Assembly (NCBI GenBank): GCA_036012865.1
Contig: DASCQC010000016.1
Coordinates: forward strand, 65,580-129,579
Reading direction: 5' to 3'
Origin: DASCQC01 sp036012865
Lineage (GTDB): Bacteria; Pseudomonadota; Gammaproteobacteria; Comchoanobacterales; Comchoanobacteraceae
Length of the DNA stretch: 64,000 nt
Shown piece after piece: positions 7,562 through 17,305 of the stretch. The position numbers were made by a program, and so were the translations under genes. Numbering within the stretch: the stretch's first letter is position 1; the number at the start of each line of letters is the position of its first letter. The notes under the pieces are model-generated. The model made no database searches. It was not told the origin of the DNA and saw nothing but the letters and a program-made list of their open reading frames with translations.

Positions 7562-10204
7562 GTGGCCGATTTTATTTTAGTAGATGGTTCATATTATGTG
7601 TTTAGAGCCTTTCATGCTTTGCCCCCTTTATCGAATGATAGAGGAGAACCTACAGGGGTTATTTTCGGTGTGCTCAATATGTTGCGTAGAATGATTGTTG
7701 AGAACCCTCAATCTCAAATTATTGTTGTGATGGACCCTAAGGGAAAAACATTCAGGCATGAGAATTATGCGGAGTATAAGGCCAACCGAGACGCAACCCC
7801 CGAAGAGATTGTTTTTCAGGTTCCTTTATTGTTAGAAGTGATTAAAGCCACGGGGTTGCCGGTGGTGGTTCAAGAGGGTTTTGAAGCAGATGATGTCATT
7901 GCTACGTTAGTAAGACAAGTGGCTGAAATAGACAAGGAGGTTGTGATTTGTTCGGGGGACAAAGACCTGGCTCAGTTAGTGACTGATAAAGTCACTTTAT
8001 ATGACAGCATGCGTCAGCGAAAAATGGGTCCAGGTGAGGTTTTTGATCGTTATGGGGTTAAGCCGTCACAGATTTTAGACTATTTAACTTTGATGGGGGA
8101 CACTTCAGATAATATTCCGGGGGTTCCAAAAGTGGGCCCTAAGACAGCTGCAAAATGGTTAAGCCAGTACCAAACCATTGAGTCAATTATTGAGCATCAA
8201 GATGATATTAAGGGAAAAGTTGGAGAGTCTTTTCGAGAGCATGTTCATCAGTTAGGTTGGGTGAGGGATTTAATTAAATTGGAATATCATGTGAAAGAAG
8301 TCAATTTACAGGGTATTAAGTTTTTACCGCCGGACAATAAGGCGTTGCTGCATTGGTATCAACGTTTTGGTTTTCGGCTATGGATGAAAGAGATTGAAGA
8401 CTCGGGCGATGAGGGTGTGTTGAAGGTGGAAATTATTGATGAGCCTAAGAAGTGGGGGAGTTTATTATCACGATTAAAGAAGGTCCAGCAGTTTGCATTT
8501 GATACAGAGACCACGGGTTTAGATATTCATACGTTAACATGTGTGGGCATGTCTTTTGCTTTAGAAAAATCGAAAGGGTACTATCTTCCGTTAGCACACA
8601 AAGAAGGAACACAGCTATCTTTTGACTTGATTAGAGAGGGGTTACAGGAGTTGTTTAAATCCCAAGACTTATCCGTGATTGGGCATAATTTGAAGTTTGA
8701 TTATAAAGTTATGAAATCCATGGGTATTGAAATCCATGCTCAGTTGTTAGATACCATGGTGGCCGCGTACGTTTTGGATAGTTCGCATACGAGTTATTCT
8801 TTAGATAATGTATCTAAGCGGTATTTGGGGCGTTCGACGACCTCTTATTCTGATTTAGTGCCCAAGGATCAAACCATGGCGGATGTTTCAATTGACCAGG
8901 CTGCGAATTATGCGGCTGAGGACGCGGAGGTAGCGTGGTGTTTAGCCAAGGAGTTAAGTGTTTTACTAGAAAATAAACAATTAATGGAAGTTTTTAATGC
9001 TATTGATACCCCTTTAATTGAAGTGTTAGCTGAAATGGAATACATGGGGGTTCGTGTGGACTCTGCATTATTGATGCAGCAAAGTCATGAATTAGCATCT
9101 AGAATGGATTTTTTAGAGCATCAAGTTCATTCATTTGCAGGCAAGGTTTTTAATGTACAATCTACCAAGCAGCTCAGAGAAGTTTTGTTTGGTGAGATGG
9201 CTTTACCTGTCATTGAAAAAACACCTTCAGGCGTGCCTTCCACATCTGAATCAGTTTTACATGCTTTAGGCAAGGATTATGAGGTTCCAAAATTGATTTC
9301 AGAATATCGGCAATTGGCTAAATTAAAGTCAACTTATGCTGATGGCCTTGTTCGTGAGATTAATACGAAAACTCAGCGGATTCATGGATCTTTCAATCAA
9401 GCGGTGACGATTACAGGCCGATTATCATCCACTGAGCCTAATTTACAAAATATTCCCGTTCGAACTCAAGAGGGTAGAAAAATTAGAAAAGCCTTTATAC
9501 CTCGCCCGGGCTACGTTTTATTGGCCGCTGATTATTCACAAATAGAATTGCGTATTATGGCTCATTTTTCGAAAGATAAAGGTCTTTTGGAGGCCTTCTA
9601 TCACGATCAAGATGTCCATCAACGTACGGCAAGCGATGTTTTTTCTGTGCCCATGAACGAGGTCACACAAGGTCAGCGAAGACGGGCAAAGGCGATTAAT
9701 TTTGGACTCATGTATGGGATGTCTGCGTTTGGGTTATCTAAGCAATTAAACATTACTATTGATGAGGCCAATGTTTATATTAAAGCTTATTTTGAGCGGT
9801 ACCCTGGAGTTAAGGTGTTTATGGATGTTTCACGTGAAACGGCTCGTTCCAAGGGGTACGTGGAAACTCTTTATGGAAGAAGGATGACATTGGCAGGGAT
9901 TAATGATGACAATAGGGTGCGTAGGCAGGCAGCTGAAAGAGCTGCAGTTAATGCCCCTATGCAAGGAACAGCTGCCGATATTATTAAGAAAGCGATGATT
10001 AAAATTAACCGTGATATTCAGCATAGCCAGGATTCAGTTAATATGATTCTGCAGGTTCATGATGAATTGGTTTTTGAGATTCATGAGGATGTTCTACTAG
10101 CTTGGAAAGCGAGTATTTGTGACTCTATGGAACAGGTTTGCCACTTGGATGTACCGCTTAAGGTTGATGTTGGGTACGGGGATAATTGGGATCAAGCCCA
10201 TTGA
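7562..10204 (+). CDS. polA: DNA polymerase I
   Basis: Repair and Okazaki-fragment polymerase with all three domains. The 5'-3' exonuclease domain is at about residues 1-290 (DGSYYVFRAFHA, SGDKDLAQLV, GDTSDNIPGVPKVGPKTA). The 3'-5' proofreading domain retains its acidic residues (DTETTGLD, NLKFDYKV, YAAEDAE). The polymerase domain has motifs A (ADYSQIELRI), B (RRRAKAINFGLMYG) and C (QVHDELVFE). The 880-residue length is normal. It starts with GTG immediately after the trkH stop, with GGAGAAG inside the trkH end as ribosome-binding site. Confidence 0.98.
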   Translation: MADFILVDGSYYVFRAFHALPPLSNDRGEPTGVIFGVLNMLRRMIVENPQSQIIVVMDPKGKTFRHENYAEYKANRDATPEEIVFQVPLLLEVIKATGLPVVVQEGFEADDVIATLVRQVAEIDKEVVICSGDKDLAQLVTDKVTLYDSMRQRKMGPGEVFDRYGVKPSQILDYLTLMGDTSDNIPGVPKVGPKTAAKWLSQYQTIESIIEHQDDIKGKVGESFREHVHQLGWVRDLIKLEYHVKEVNLQGIKFLPPDNKALLHWYQRFGFRLWMKEIEDSGDEGVLKVEIIDEPKKWGSLLSRLKKVQQFAFDTETTGLDIHTLTCVGMSFALEKSKGYYLPLAHKEGTQLSFDLIREGLQELFKSQDLSVIGHNLKFDYKVMKSMGIEIHAQLLDTMVAAYVLDSSHTSYSLDNVSKRYLGRSTTSYSDLVPKDQTMADVSIDQAANYAAEDAEVAWCLAKELSVLLENKQLMEVFNAIDTPLIEVLAEMEYMGVRVDSALLMQQSHELASRMDFLEHQVHSFAGKVFNVQSTKQLREVLFGEMALPVIEKTPSGVPSTSESVLHALGKDYEVPKLISEYRQLAKLKSTYADGLVREINTKTQRIHGSFNQAVTITGRLSSTEPNLQNIPVRTQEGRKIRKAFIPRPGYVLLAADYSQIELRIMAHFSKDKGLLEAFYHDQDVHQRTASDVFSVPMNEVTQGQRRRAKAINFGLMYGMSAFGLSKQLNITIDEANVYIKAYFERYPGVKVFMDVSRETARSKGYVETLYGRRMTLAGINDDNRVRRQAAERAAVNAPMQGTAADIIKKAMIKINRDIQHSQDSVNMILQVHDELVFEIHEDVLLAWKASICDSMEQVCHLDVPLKVDVGYGDNWDQAH

Positions 10205-10216
10205 TACTCAGCATTA

Positions 10217-10891
10217 TTATGTTACTGCTCGATGGAGTTCGCTAACTTTATCCTTGATTTTTCCGCAAATACCTAAAAGGTATTGATCCATGTTATCATT
10301 CTCTTTTGCATCAATCATCAGTATTGGACAAGGGGCATGACTTTTTATAAATGACTCATACAGTGTATTTAAGTAATCGATGTATTCTTTTTCGATAGAT
10401 TTTTCACTGTCTCTTCCGCGTTTGGCAATCCTGTTCATTAGTGTTGGGGTGTCTGCTTGTAAATAAACAAGAATATTTGGTTTGTTTATTTTATCAAGCA
10501 TCAGTTCATACGTTCGTTGGTATACGCCGTACTCTTGTTCAGATAAGTGTTTGAGCATTTTTTGAGCTTTTCCAAAAATGTGGAAATCTTCATAAATGGT
10601 TCTATCTTCTAGCACAATGCCACTAACTTTTTGAATTTTACTTTGTCTTTTAAGCCGGGCATTCAAAAATTCAATTTGTGCTGTGAAAGCATGTTTAACA
10701 GGGTCCTTATAAAAGGCATCTAGAACTTTGGGGTCAAATTCTTCTGGGAATACATACAAGTTTTTTTCTAATTCATATGAATTGCACATAGATAGTAAAA
10801 TCTCTTTCAATGGCGATTTTTCGAGCGCTTCAATCAAGGTTGATTTTCCAACACCAATATTACCAATAATTGCAATTCTAAGATTCTTCAT
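10217..10891 (-). CDS. Deoxynucleoside kinase (dAK/dGK/dCK type)
   Basis: Phosphorylates deoxynucleosides for nucleotide salvage. It has a P-loop GNIGVGKSTL near the N terminus, the family EDRTIYED (a DR(S/T) substrate motif) and an arginine-rich lid RIAKRGRDSEK. The ATG at 10891 is preceded by AAGGGAAG and is preferred over a TTG seven codons upstream. The resulting 224 residues is the usual bacterial length. Substrate preference (dA, dG or dC) cannot be read from these motifs. It lies convergent to polA, 12 bp away, and stands alone. Confidence 0.9.
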   Translation of the reverse strand: MKNLRIAIIGNIGVGKSTLIEALEKSPLKEILLSMCNSYELEKNLYVFPEEFDPKVLDAFYKDPVKHAFTAQIEFLNARLKRQSKIQKVSGIVLEDRTIYEDFHIFGKAQKMLKHLSEQEYGVYQRTYELMLDKINKPNILVYLQADTPTLMNRIAKRGRDSEKSIEKEYIDYLNTLYESFIKSHAPCPILMIDAKENDNMDQYLLGICGKIKDKVSELHRAVT

Positions 10892-11035
10892 AACTTCCCT
10901 TAATGTTAACAAGCTAAATTAACAATTAAGCTAAATTATGTAAACGAATGATTTCTTTAAATTGTAATATTATTCATTATCATTTGCATAGAGTTCTTTT
11001 TCTCTAAGGGGTTGCCAAGACCTTTTCTTATATTT

Positions 11036-12850
11036 TTAGGAGACTTTCTTTTTCTTGGGTGAGGTGCAAATTTCTCGCCCTACGATTTTCCTTTTTGGGC
11101 TAAGTTTTTTCTTAACTTTAGGTTCGATGGTAGGTCTTGCGTAGAAAATACTGTGTTGAATGAGATGCTGTGTAGAGTGTTTACGTTTTCTTTGAGAGCT
11201 ATTGAGTGTGGCGGTAGCAATGGTAAAACTTCTCGCTTCATTGGTTCTGATGTGATTTCCAAGGCAAGTGCTGATGCCTAGTTCTCCCCCTGATATCTGA
11301 CTTTTTATAATCATTTGGTACGGGCCAAAGTACTGGATTAGTTGAGCTGCTGTTGTTTGATAAAACCTGGCAATATGATCCATATCAAATATACTTCCAG
11401 CCATGGTTAATGTTCTTTTTTGCGGGTTTAGAATGCACTCCTCTTTGGGTAATTGATGCCAGGGTAGGTTAAACTCGGGGTGTTGTTGTAAAAAGCGCCT
11501 AATGTCAAAAGAGGCTAATAGGGTTGATGTTGTCACGCCATAGGTGAGAGCAAAAATATCTAAGTTATGGACAGCATAGGTGTCATTTTTCATTAAGGCT
11601 ATGGTGCGATCTTCTCGATCAATATTAATCTTCTCTGTCGGTAATTGCGTAAAGTGAGTGTCATAAGCAGGGTGGTTGTTTTTTAATCGTTTTAGTTGCT
11701 GTATGGAGGGTGTGTAGGTGTTGAAAAAAGAGGCAAGAATATTATTGTTCTTCATATCAACGCTTGCAAAGTAACAGGTGCTTATAACTTCATGATTATC
11801 TTCGGCTCCATGGATTAAAACCCATTGACATAGCTCGATGTTTTTAGATTGAGTGGCTAAGACAAGTATGTTGGGGTAACTTAAATAATATAGGGGATAA
11901 AACTTAGCAATCAAACCATGAAATGGAGATGAAATACTCAGATTAGCTTGGTTTGCTTTTACTGTTTCTAGGTATTGACTAAGTTCTTTGTGAGAGGATA
12001 ATCTTGCTCCCCTGCTCAATAGCAAGCGATATGTTTTGAGATTTCCCGCTTTGACGGCCTGAAGTAACGGAGTCATCAGGTTGATATCATAGCTTGAGGG
12101 GTTAGCTCCTTGAGAGAGCAGCCAGTCACACAGAACCAGTTCTTGGTGAATTTCTTGGGGTGAGCGTTGATCGAATGGGTCCTCTGAAACAGCATAATGG
12201 AGTGCTGTTTTTAGGCGTTCGTCTTCATCATTAATCTTGACCCCGGAGGGGTATTTTAAAAGTTGTTGGCAGGCATGAAGGTTGCGTGTTTTTACCGCTA
12301 GGTGGAGTGCAGATTGGTGCTGGGAATTGGGGATGGAGATGGCATGTTTCTTGAGTAGAATATTAACAAGGACAAGGTTCTTATTCTTAATCGCCATGAG
12401 CAAAATGCTACCATTTAATGGGTGAGGTAGGTTGATATTGAAATTATATTGTATGAAGTGAAGACAAAGGTCCGTAAGGTTTTTTTGAGCGGCTATGTGA
12501 AGTGCATTTTCCTCAGGTTTGATAGGTTTTTTTGAACTTAAAGGCAATGAGTTTAGATCGACATAATTATTTTTTAAGAGCCATTTGCAGATGTGTGTTC
12601 TTCCGTATTGAGCCATGTAATTCAGTAGAGGTTGTGAAGATAGTGGAGACCTTTCCAATGGGTCTGCGCCCAGTGATATAAGGTATTGAGTAAAAGCTAT
12701 ATCAATATGATGGTTTTTAGCAGCAAGAATAAGAGGAGGGGTGCTGTTGATTGTTTTGATTTCACTTAGAATATACCCCAGGTCAATAAGGTTTCTTACC
12801 ATGCTTAGATCGTCATTTTCAAGAGCTCTAACGAGGGAGTAATAGGTCAT
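11036..12850 (-). CDS. Ankyrin-repeat protein with basic C-terminal tail
   Basis: About 604 residues from the ATG at 12850; a TTG five codons upstream is an alternative start. Numbering below is from that TTG. The first 360 residues carry ankyrin repeats (for example TPPLILAAKNHH, ENALHIAAQKNLTDLC, QSALHLAVKTRNLHAC, KTALHYAVSED, MTPLLQAVKAGNLKTYRLLL). Two related modules follow at 407-454 and 471-514, each starting QLP and containing RT(I/L) and a D(I/H)xA...Y pattern. The end is strongly basic (KVKKKLSPKRK, then SPKKKKVS as the last residues). There is no signal peptide or membrane segment. Ankyrin proteins are common secreted effectors in intracellular Gammaproteobacteria. An effector role here is inference. 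Confidence 0.85.
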   Translation of the reverse strand: MTYYSLVRALENDDLSMVRNLIDLGYILSEIKTINSTPPLILAAKNHHIDIAFTQYLISLGADPLERSPLSSQPLLNYMAQYGRTHICKWLLKNNYVDLNSLPLSSKKPIKPEENALHIAAQKNLTDLCLHFIQYNFNINLPHPLNGSILLMAIKNKNLVLVNILLKKHAISIPNSQHQSALHLAVKTRNLHACQQLLKYPSGVKINDEDERLKTALHYAVSEDPFDQRSPQEIHQELVLCDWLLSQGANPSSYDINLMTPLLQAVKAGNLKTYRLLLSRGARLSSHKELSQYLETVKANQANLSISSPFHGLIAKFYPLYYLSYPNILVLATQSKNIELCQWVLIHGAEDNHEVISTCYFASVDMKNNNILASFFNTYTPSIQQLKRLKNNHPAYDTHFTQLPTEKINIDREDRTIALMKNDTYAVHNLDIFALTYGVTTSTLLASFDIRRFLQQHPEFNLPWHQLPKEECILNPQKRTLTMAGSIFDMDHIARFYQTTAAQLIQYFGPYQMIIKSQISGGELGISTCLGNHIRTNEARSFTIATATLNSSQRKRKHSTQHLIQHSIFYARPTIEPKVKKKLSPKRKIVGREICTSPKKKKVS

Positions 12851-13111
12851 ATTTAGGGCAAGCAAAATACTTATTGTATCGTTTGCAGTGTTTTGTGTCT
12901 ATGCTTGCCCCGCTCTTTTTAGCCGTCTCCTGGGTATAACTAGTAGGGGGGGTGAGAGATCAATCATAATGACCTAATGAGAGGCAAATAACGGCCGATC
13001 ATTTTTTATTGGTTAAATGAGTTTAATGTATCGTCAATTTAGCTTAAGATTGCTTTGTTTGTTAGTTTATTTTTGATGGTTTTTTATGCATAATAAACGA
13101 GCTATCATTAA

Positions 13112-15112
13112 ATGAGTTTTGCTGTGAGTCACAAAGATTTAGCCAATGCTATTCGTTTTCTTGCTATCGATGCTGTTGAGGCAGCCGGATCTGGGCATCC
13201 GGGTATGCCAATGGGGATGGCTGATATTGCGGTTGTCTTATTTAAGCAGGTTATGAAGTTTGACCCTGCGAACCCAACCTGGGTTAATAGAGATCGACTG
13301 GTTGTTTCCAACGGTCATGGAAGCATGTTGCTTTATGCTGCCTTACATCTGGCAGGTTACCCCATATCCATCGATAACATTAAACAATTTAGGCAGTTAG
13401 GTTCACCGTGTTGTGGCCACCCTGAACTGGACCAGTCTTTGGGCATAGAGACAACAACAGGGCCTTTGGGGCAGGGTTTCGCCAATGCTGTTGGGTTGGC
13501 TATTGCCAGTAAGATGGCGGGGGCTGAATTTGAAAGCCAGCAGAATCCGCTGATTGATTATCATGTTTTTGCTTTGGTGGGTGATGGTTGTATGATGGAA
13601 GGTGTCGCTTCTGAGGCAGCTTCTTTAGCCGGCACGTTAGAACTATCGGCTCTGACGGTTTTATGGGACGATAATGGAATTTCTATTGATGGAGAAACTC
13701 AAGGTTGGTTTACAGAATCTGTTCCTCAACGTTTTGAGGCTTATGGGTGGAATGTTAAAAAAATTGATGGCCATGACCCTGAAGCCATTGCTGAAGCTTT
13801 AGCTTGGGCAAAGACTACGCAGGGACCTACGTTGATTGCTTGTAAGACACATATTGGATACGGTTCAAAGGTTCAAGATACAGCAAAAGCTCATGGATCA
13901 CCGCTCGGAAGTGAGGGTGTTCAAGCTGTTCGTCATAAGCTTAAGTGGACTCATCAACCTTTCGTTATTCCAGAATCCATTTATGCAGCATGGTCTTGTC
14001 AGGATAAGGGGCGGCAGTATTATCAGGAATGGCATGAGAGGTGGGAGCAATTCAGGCAGCAAAAACCAGGTTTAGCTCAAGAATTAGAAAGAAGAGGACG
14101 GGGTGAAGAACACCTTGATTGGAATAAACTTAAGCAGAGGTGTCTTCTGGCTATTCAAGATGAACCCCAATGGGCCACTCGACAATGTTCGAACTGGGTG
14201 ATTGATCAATGGCATGACTTGTTGCCAGAATGGGTTGGTGGATCTGCTGATTTGACGGGCTCCAATTTAACTCAGAGCAAAGCAGTTTCAGTGTTTACTG
14301 CCAAAAATAGTAAAGGCAGATACCTTCATTACGGTGTTCGAGAATTTGCGATGATGGCCATTGCAAATGGGCTTTCCTTATCAGGACTATTCAGGCCTTT
14401 TTGTGGAACTTTTTTGACGTTTTCAGACTATGGTCGAAATGCCATACGAATGGCGGCTATGATGAAGCTTCCAGTAACCTATGTGTTAACACATGACTCG
14501 ATTGGTTTGGGGGAGGATGGGCCAACACATCAACCGATTGAGCATGTCAGTAGTTTGCGGCTGATCCCAGATTTGGATGTGTGGAGACCAGCAGATTTGG
14601 CAGAAACTTGGGTTGCTTGGCAATCAGCGATTCAGCGTACAGGGGCAACGGCCTTGGCACTATCTCGGCAGGGGTTGCCGACGCTTAGCAAAGCACCCGA
14701 TTTTGATGCTATAAGCCGGGGGGCTTATGTTGTTTGGGAGTCAAGTCCTCGTTTTGACTGTATGATTTTGGCAACAGGTTCTGAGGTTCATCTAGGCGTA
14801 GAGGTCGCTAAAAAACTATGCAGGGAAGACTTCCATGTTAGGGTGGTTTCAATGCCTTGTTGGGAAAGTTTTAAACGCCAACCTCAACCCTATAGGCAGC
14901 ATGTTTTACCTGAGGGGGTTTCCTTTCGAGTAGCGATTGAGGCAGGCAGTTCTGGTTTGTGGCATGAATGGGTGGGTTCAAAAGGTATGATATTTGCGTT
15001 GGATGACTATGGGTGCTCTGCACCTGCCTCCAAGGTCTATCAATTTTTTGGGTTGACGGTGAATGAAATTTTTTCAAAGATAAGAGATAAATCTGTAAAT
15101 TTTCAAAAGTAA
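13112..15112 (+). CDS. tkt: Transketolase
   Basis: Thiamine-diphosphate enzyme of the pentose phosphate pathway, moving two-carbon units between sugar phosphates. Visible motifs are the substrate histidine region AAGSGHPGMPMGMAD, the ThDP-binding GDGCMMEGVASEAASLAG...DDNGISIDG, and the C-terminal half motif THDSIGLGEDGPTHQPIEH. The 666-residue length matches the bacterial enzyme. First gene of a nine-gene plus-strand run ending with rpiA. A 246-bp AT-rich gap upstream probably contains its promoter, but no element stands out. Confidence 0.98.
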   Translation: MSFAVSHKDLANAIRFLAIDAVEAAGSGHPGMPMGMADIAVVLFKQVMKFDPANPTWVNRDRLVVSNGHGSMLLYAALHLAGYPISIDNIKQFRQLGSPCCGHPELDQSLGIETTTGPLGQGFANAVGLAIASKMAGAEFESQQNPLIDYHVFALVGDGCMMEGVASEAASLAGTLELSALTVLWDDNGISIDGETQGWFTESVPQRFEAYGWNVKKIDGHDPEAIAEALAWAKTTQGPTLIACKTHIGYGSKVQDTAKAHGSPLGSEGVQAVRHKLKWTHQPFVIPESIYAAWSCQDKGRQYYQEWHERWEQFRQQKPGLAQELERRGRGEEHLDWNKLKQRCLLAIQDEPQWATRQCSNWVIDQWHDLLPEWVGGSADLTGSNLTQSKAVSVFTAKNSKGRYLHYGVREFAMMAIANGLSLSGLFRPFCGTFLTFSDYGRNAIRMAAMMKLPVTYVLTHDSIGLGEDGPTHQPIEHVSSLRLIPDLDVWRPADLAETWVAWQSAIQRTGATALALSRQGLPTLSKAPDFDAISRGAYVVWESSPRFDCMILATGSEVHLGVEVAKKLCREDFHVRVVSMPCWESFKRQPQPYRQHVLPEGVSFRVAIEAGSSGLWHEWVGSKGMIFALDDYGCSAPASKVYQFFGLTVNEIFSKIRDKSVNFQK

Positions 15113-15126
15113 GTAAAGGAGATGGT

Positions 15127-16155
15127 ATGAAAACACGAATAGCTATTAATGGTTTTGGTCGGATTGGTCGAGGTATTGTAAGGGCGTTGTTTAGCAAGCC
15201 CAATACAAGGTTTGAACTGGTGGCCATCAACGATCTTTACCCGATTGAAACGCTGGCTCATTTATTGAAATATGACAGTGTTCATGGCAGGGCTCCCTTT
15301 GAGGTTAATATTGAAGGTGATTTATTGGTTGTTAATGGTCATAAAGTAGAAGTTACGGCGATTAGGGAGCTTAATTCATTGCCATGGGCCCAACATGAAG
15401 TAGATGTGGTCTTTGAGTGCACGGGGCTATTTGCATCTAAACCTAAAGCCAAAGGGCATTTGCAAGCGGGGGCTAAAAAAGTGATTATTTCTGCCCCAGC
15501 AAAAGAAGTGGATGCTACCATCGTTTATGGGGTTAATCACCATGTTTTAACGGCTGAGCATTCAATTATTTCAAATGCTTCATGCACGACCAACTGCTTA
15601 GCCCCAGTGGTTGCACCCATTCATCGGAAGTTTGGTATAGAATCAGGTTTGATGACGACAGTGCATGCTTATACGAATGATCAAAGTTTAACAGATGCTG
15701 CTCATTCAGATTTAAGAAGAGCAAGGGCGGCTGCTTTATCCATGATTCCTACAAAAACAGGTGCGGCGGCAGCCATCGGGTTAGTTATTCCTGAACTTAA
15801 AGGAAAATTAGATGGTCTGGCTATTCGTGTGCCAACCGCTAATGTTTCTATGGTTGATGTGACCTTGCAATTGTGTCATGACGCGACAGTTGAGAGTGTT
15901 AATGAAGTATTAATTAAGGCAAGTAAAGGAGAGTATGCAGGGGTTTTAGCTATTAATACTGACCCTTTAGTTTCCATTGATTTTAATCAGCATCCTGCCT
16001 CAAGTATTGCTGATTTACATCAAACACGTTTAATAGGAAGAACGCTTAAAGTGATGAGCTGGTATGACAATGAATGGGGTTTTTCTAACAGGATGCTGGA
16101 TACTGCTCATGCCCTCATGATGGCTCAATATTCTGAGGTGAACCGTGCACCTTGA
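15127..16155 (+). CDS. gap: Glyceraldehyde-3-phosphate dehydrogenase
   Basis: Glycolytic oxidation and phosphorylation of glyceraldehyde 3-phosphate. The Rossmann start is INGFGRIGRG, and the Asp of AINDLY indicates NAD rather than NADP use. The catalytic cysteine lies in SNASCTTNC and the C-terminal signature is SWYDNEWGFSNRM. At 342 residues it is normal. It follows tkt by 14 bp with an AAGGAG ribosome-binding site, and its 3' end overlaps pgk by 11 bases. Confidence 0.98.
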   Translation: MKTRIAINGFGRIGRGIVRALFSKPNTRFELVAINDLYPIETLAHLLKYDSVHGRAPFEVNIEGDLLVVNGHKVEVTAIRELNSLPWAQHEVDVVFECTGLFASKPKAKGHLQAGAKKVIISAPAKEVDATIVYGVNHHVLTAEHSIISNASCTTNCLAPVVAPIHRKFGIESGLMTTVHAYTNDQSLTDAAHSDLRRARAAALSMIPTKTGAAAAIGLVIPELKGKLDGLAIRVPTANVSMVDVTLQLCHDATVESVNEVLIKASKGEYAGVLAINTDPLVSIDFNQHPASSIADLHQTRLIGRTLKVMSWYDNEWGFSNRMLDTAHALMMAQYSEVNRAP

Positions 16156-17305
16156 CCGAATACATCATAAAAACGTTATGGTTCGGGTGGACTTTAATGT
16201 CCCCTTGCATCAAGGTAAAATTCACAATACTCGACGCATCAGTGCTGCTTTACCAGGGATTCGTAAGCTTTTGAAGAATGGATGCGCTGTGATTTTAGCC
16301 ACTCATTTAGGAAGACCGGAGGGAAAAGACCCTTCATTAAGTACTGCGGTGTTGTTGCCTAAATTAAGAGATATGTTAGCAGAAGATATTAGTTTTGTTG
16401 ATCAATGGCCAGGTTATCGGGATTGGGAGAAAGGTAACGTTTATTTATTAGAAAATTTAAGGTTTCATAAAGGTGAGCTAGAATGTGATGATGCCTGGGT
16501 TAATGATTCCTTAGAGAATATTGATGTTGTTGTCATGGATGCATTTTCATGTGCTCATCGTAAACAGGGTTCAATATGGGGGTGGGTTAATAAAGAGTAC
16601 ACGGTTCCAGGAATACTTTTTGATCAAGAGGTCAGGGCATTAAAAAAAATTATAGATCATCCGAAGCTCCCGATGATGGCGGTGGTAAGTGGTGCAAAAA
16701 TTAGCACTAAAACAAAATTAATTGAAGTTTTACTAGATCGGGTGGATGTTTTGGTTTTAGGGGGAGGTATTGCCAATACCTTGTTGAAAGCTAAGGGGTA
16801 TCAGGTAGGGAGGTCTTTAGTCGATAACGAATTAGTTGATTATGGAAATAAGGTATTAGAAACAGCAAAATCTTTGAAGAAGACAATAATATTGCCAACC
16901 GATGTCTGTGTTTTAGGAGCAGATAAAAATTGCCGTACAGTGAGTGTACATGATATTGATGCAGAGGATACTATTTGTGATATTGGCCAGGAGACTCTTC
17001 AGGAAATCATCCAACATTTAAAGGGTATGAACACAGTTCTTTGGAATGGCCCTTTGGGTTTATTTGAGGATGAAAGGTTTAAAAAAAGCACGGTAGATTT
17101 AGCAAGGGCTTTGGCAGATCACCCGGGTTGGACTGTGGTGGGCGGAGGCGATACTATAAGTGCACTTGATGCTGAGGGATTGCTTAGCTCAATGAATTAT
17201 GTTTCAATGGCAGGGGGGGCATTTATGAGTTATATTGAACAGCAAGGTCTGCCCAGTGTTACCAAGTTATATGAAAACAAGAAAGCTTTGGAGAAATTTT
17301 TATGA
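16145..17305 (+). CDS. pgk: Phosphoglycerate kinase
   Basis: ATP-forming step of lower glycolysis. N-terminal substrate residues are seen in RVDFNVPLHQG and ATHLGRPEG, and the C-terminal nucleotide-binding part in LWNGPLGLFE and VGGGDTISAL. The 386-residue length is standard. It starts with GTG inside the gap 3' end, and its stop overlaps the pyk start (ATGA), so it depends on coupled translation with both neighbours. Confidence 0.97.
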   Translation: MHLDRIHHKNVMVRVDFNVPLHQGKIHNTRRISAALPGIRKLLKNGCAVILATHLGRPEGKDPSLSTAVLLPKLRDMLAEDISFVDQWPGYRDWEKGNVYLLENLRFHKGELECDDAWVNDSLENIDVVVMDAFSCAHRKQGSIWGWVNKEYTVPGILFDQEVRALKKIIDHPKLPMMAVVSGAKISTKTKLIEVLLDRVDVLVLGGGIANTLLKAKGYQVGRSLVDNELVDYGNKVLETAKSLKKTIILPTDVCVLGADKNCRTVSVHDIDAEDTICDIGQETLQEIIQHLKGMNTVLWNGPLGLFEDERFKKSTVDLARALADHPGWTVVGGGDTISALDAEGLLSSMNYVSMAGGAFMSYIEQQGLPSVTKLYENKKALEKFL

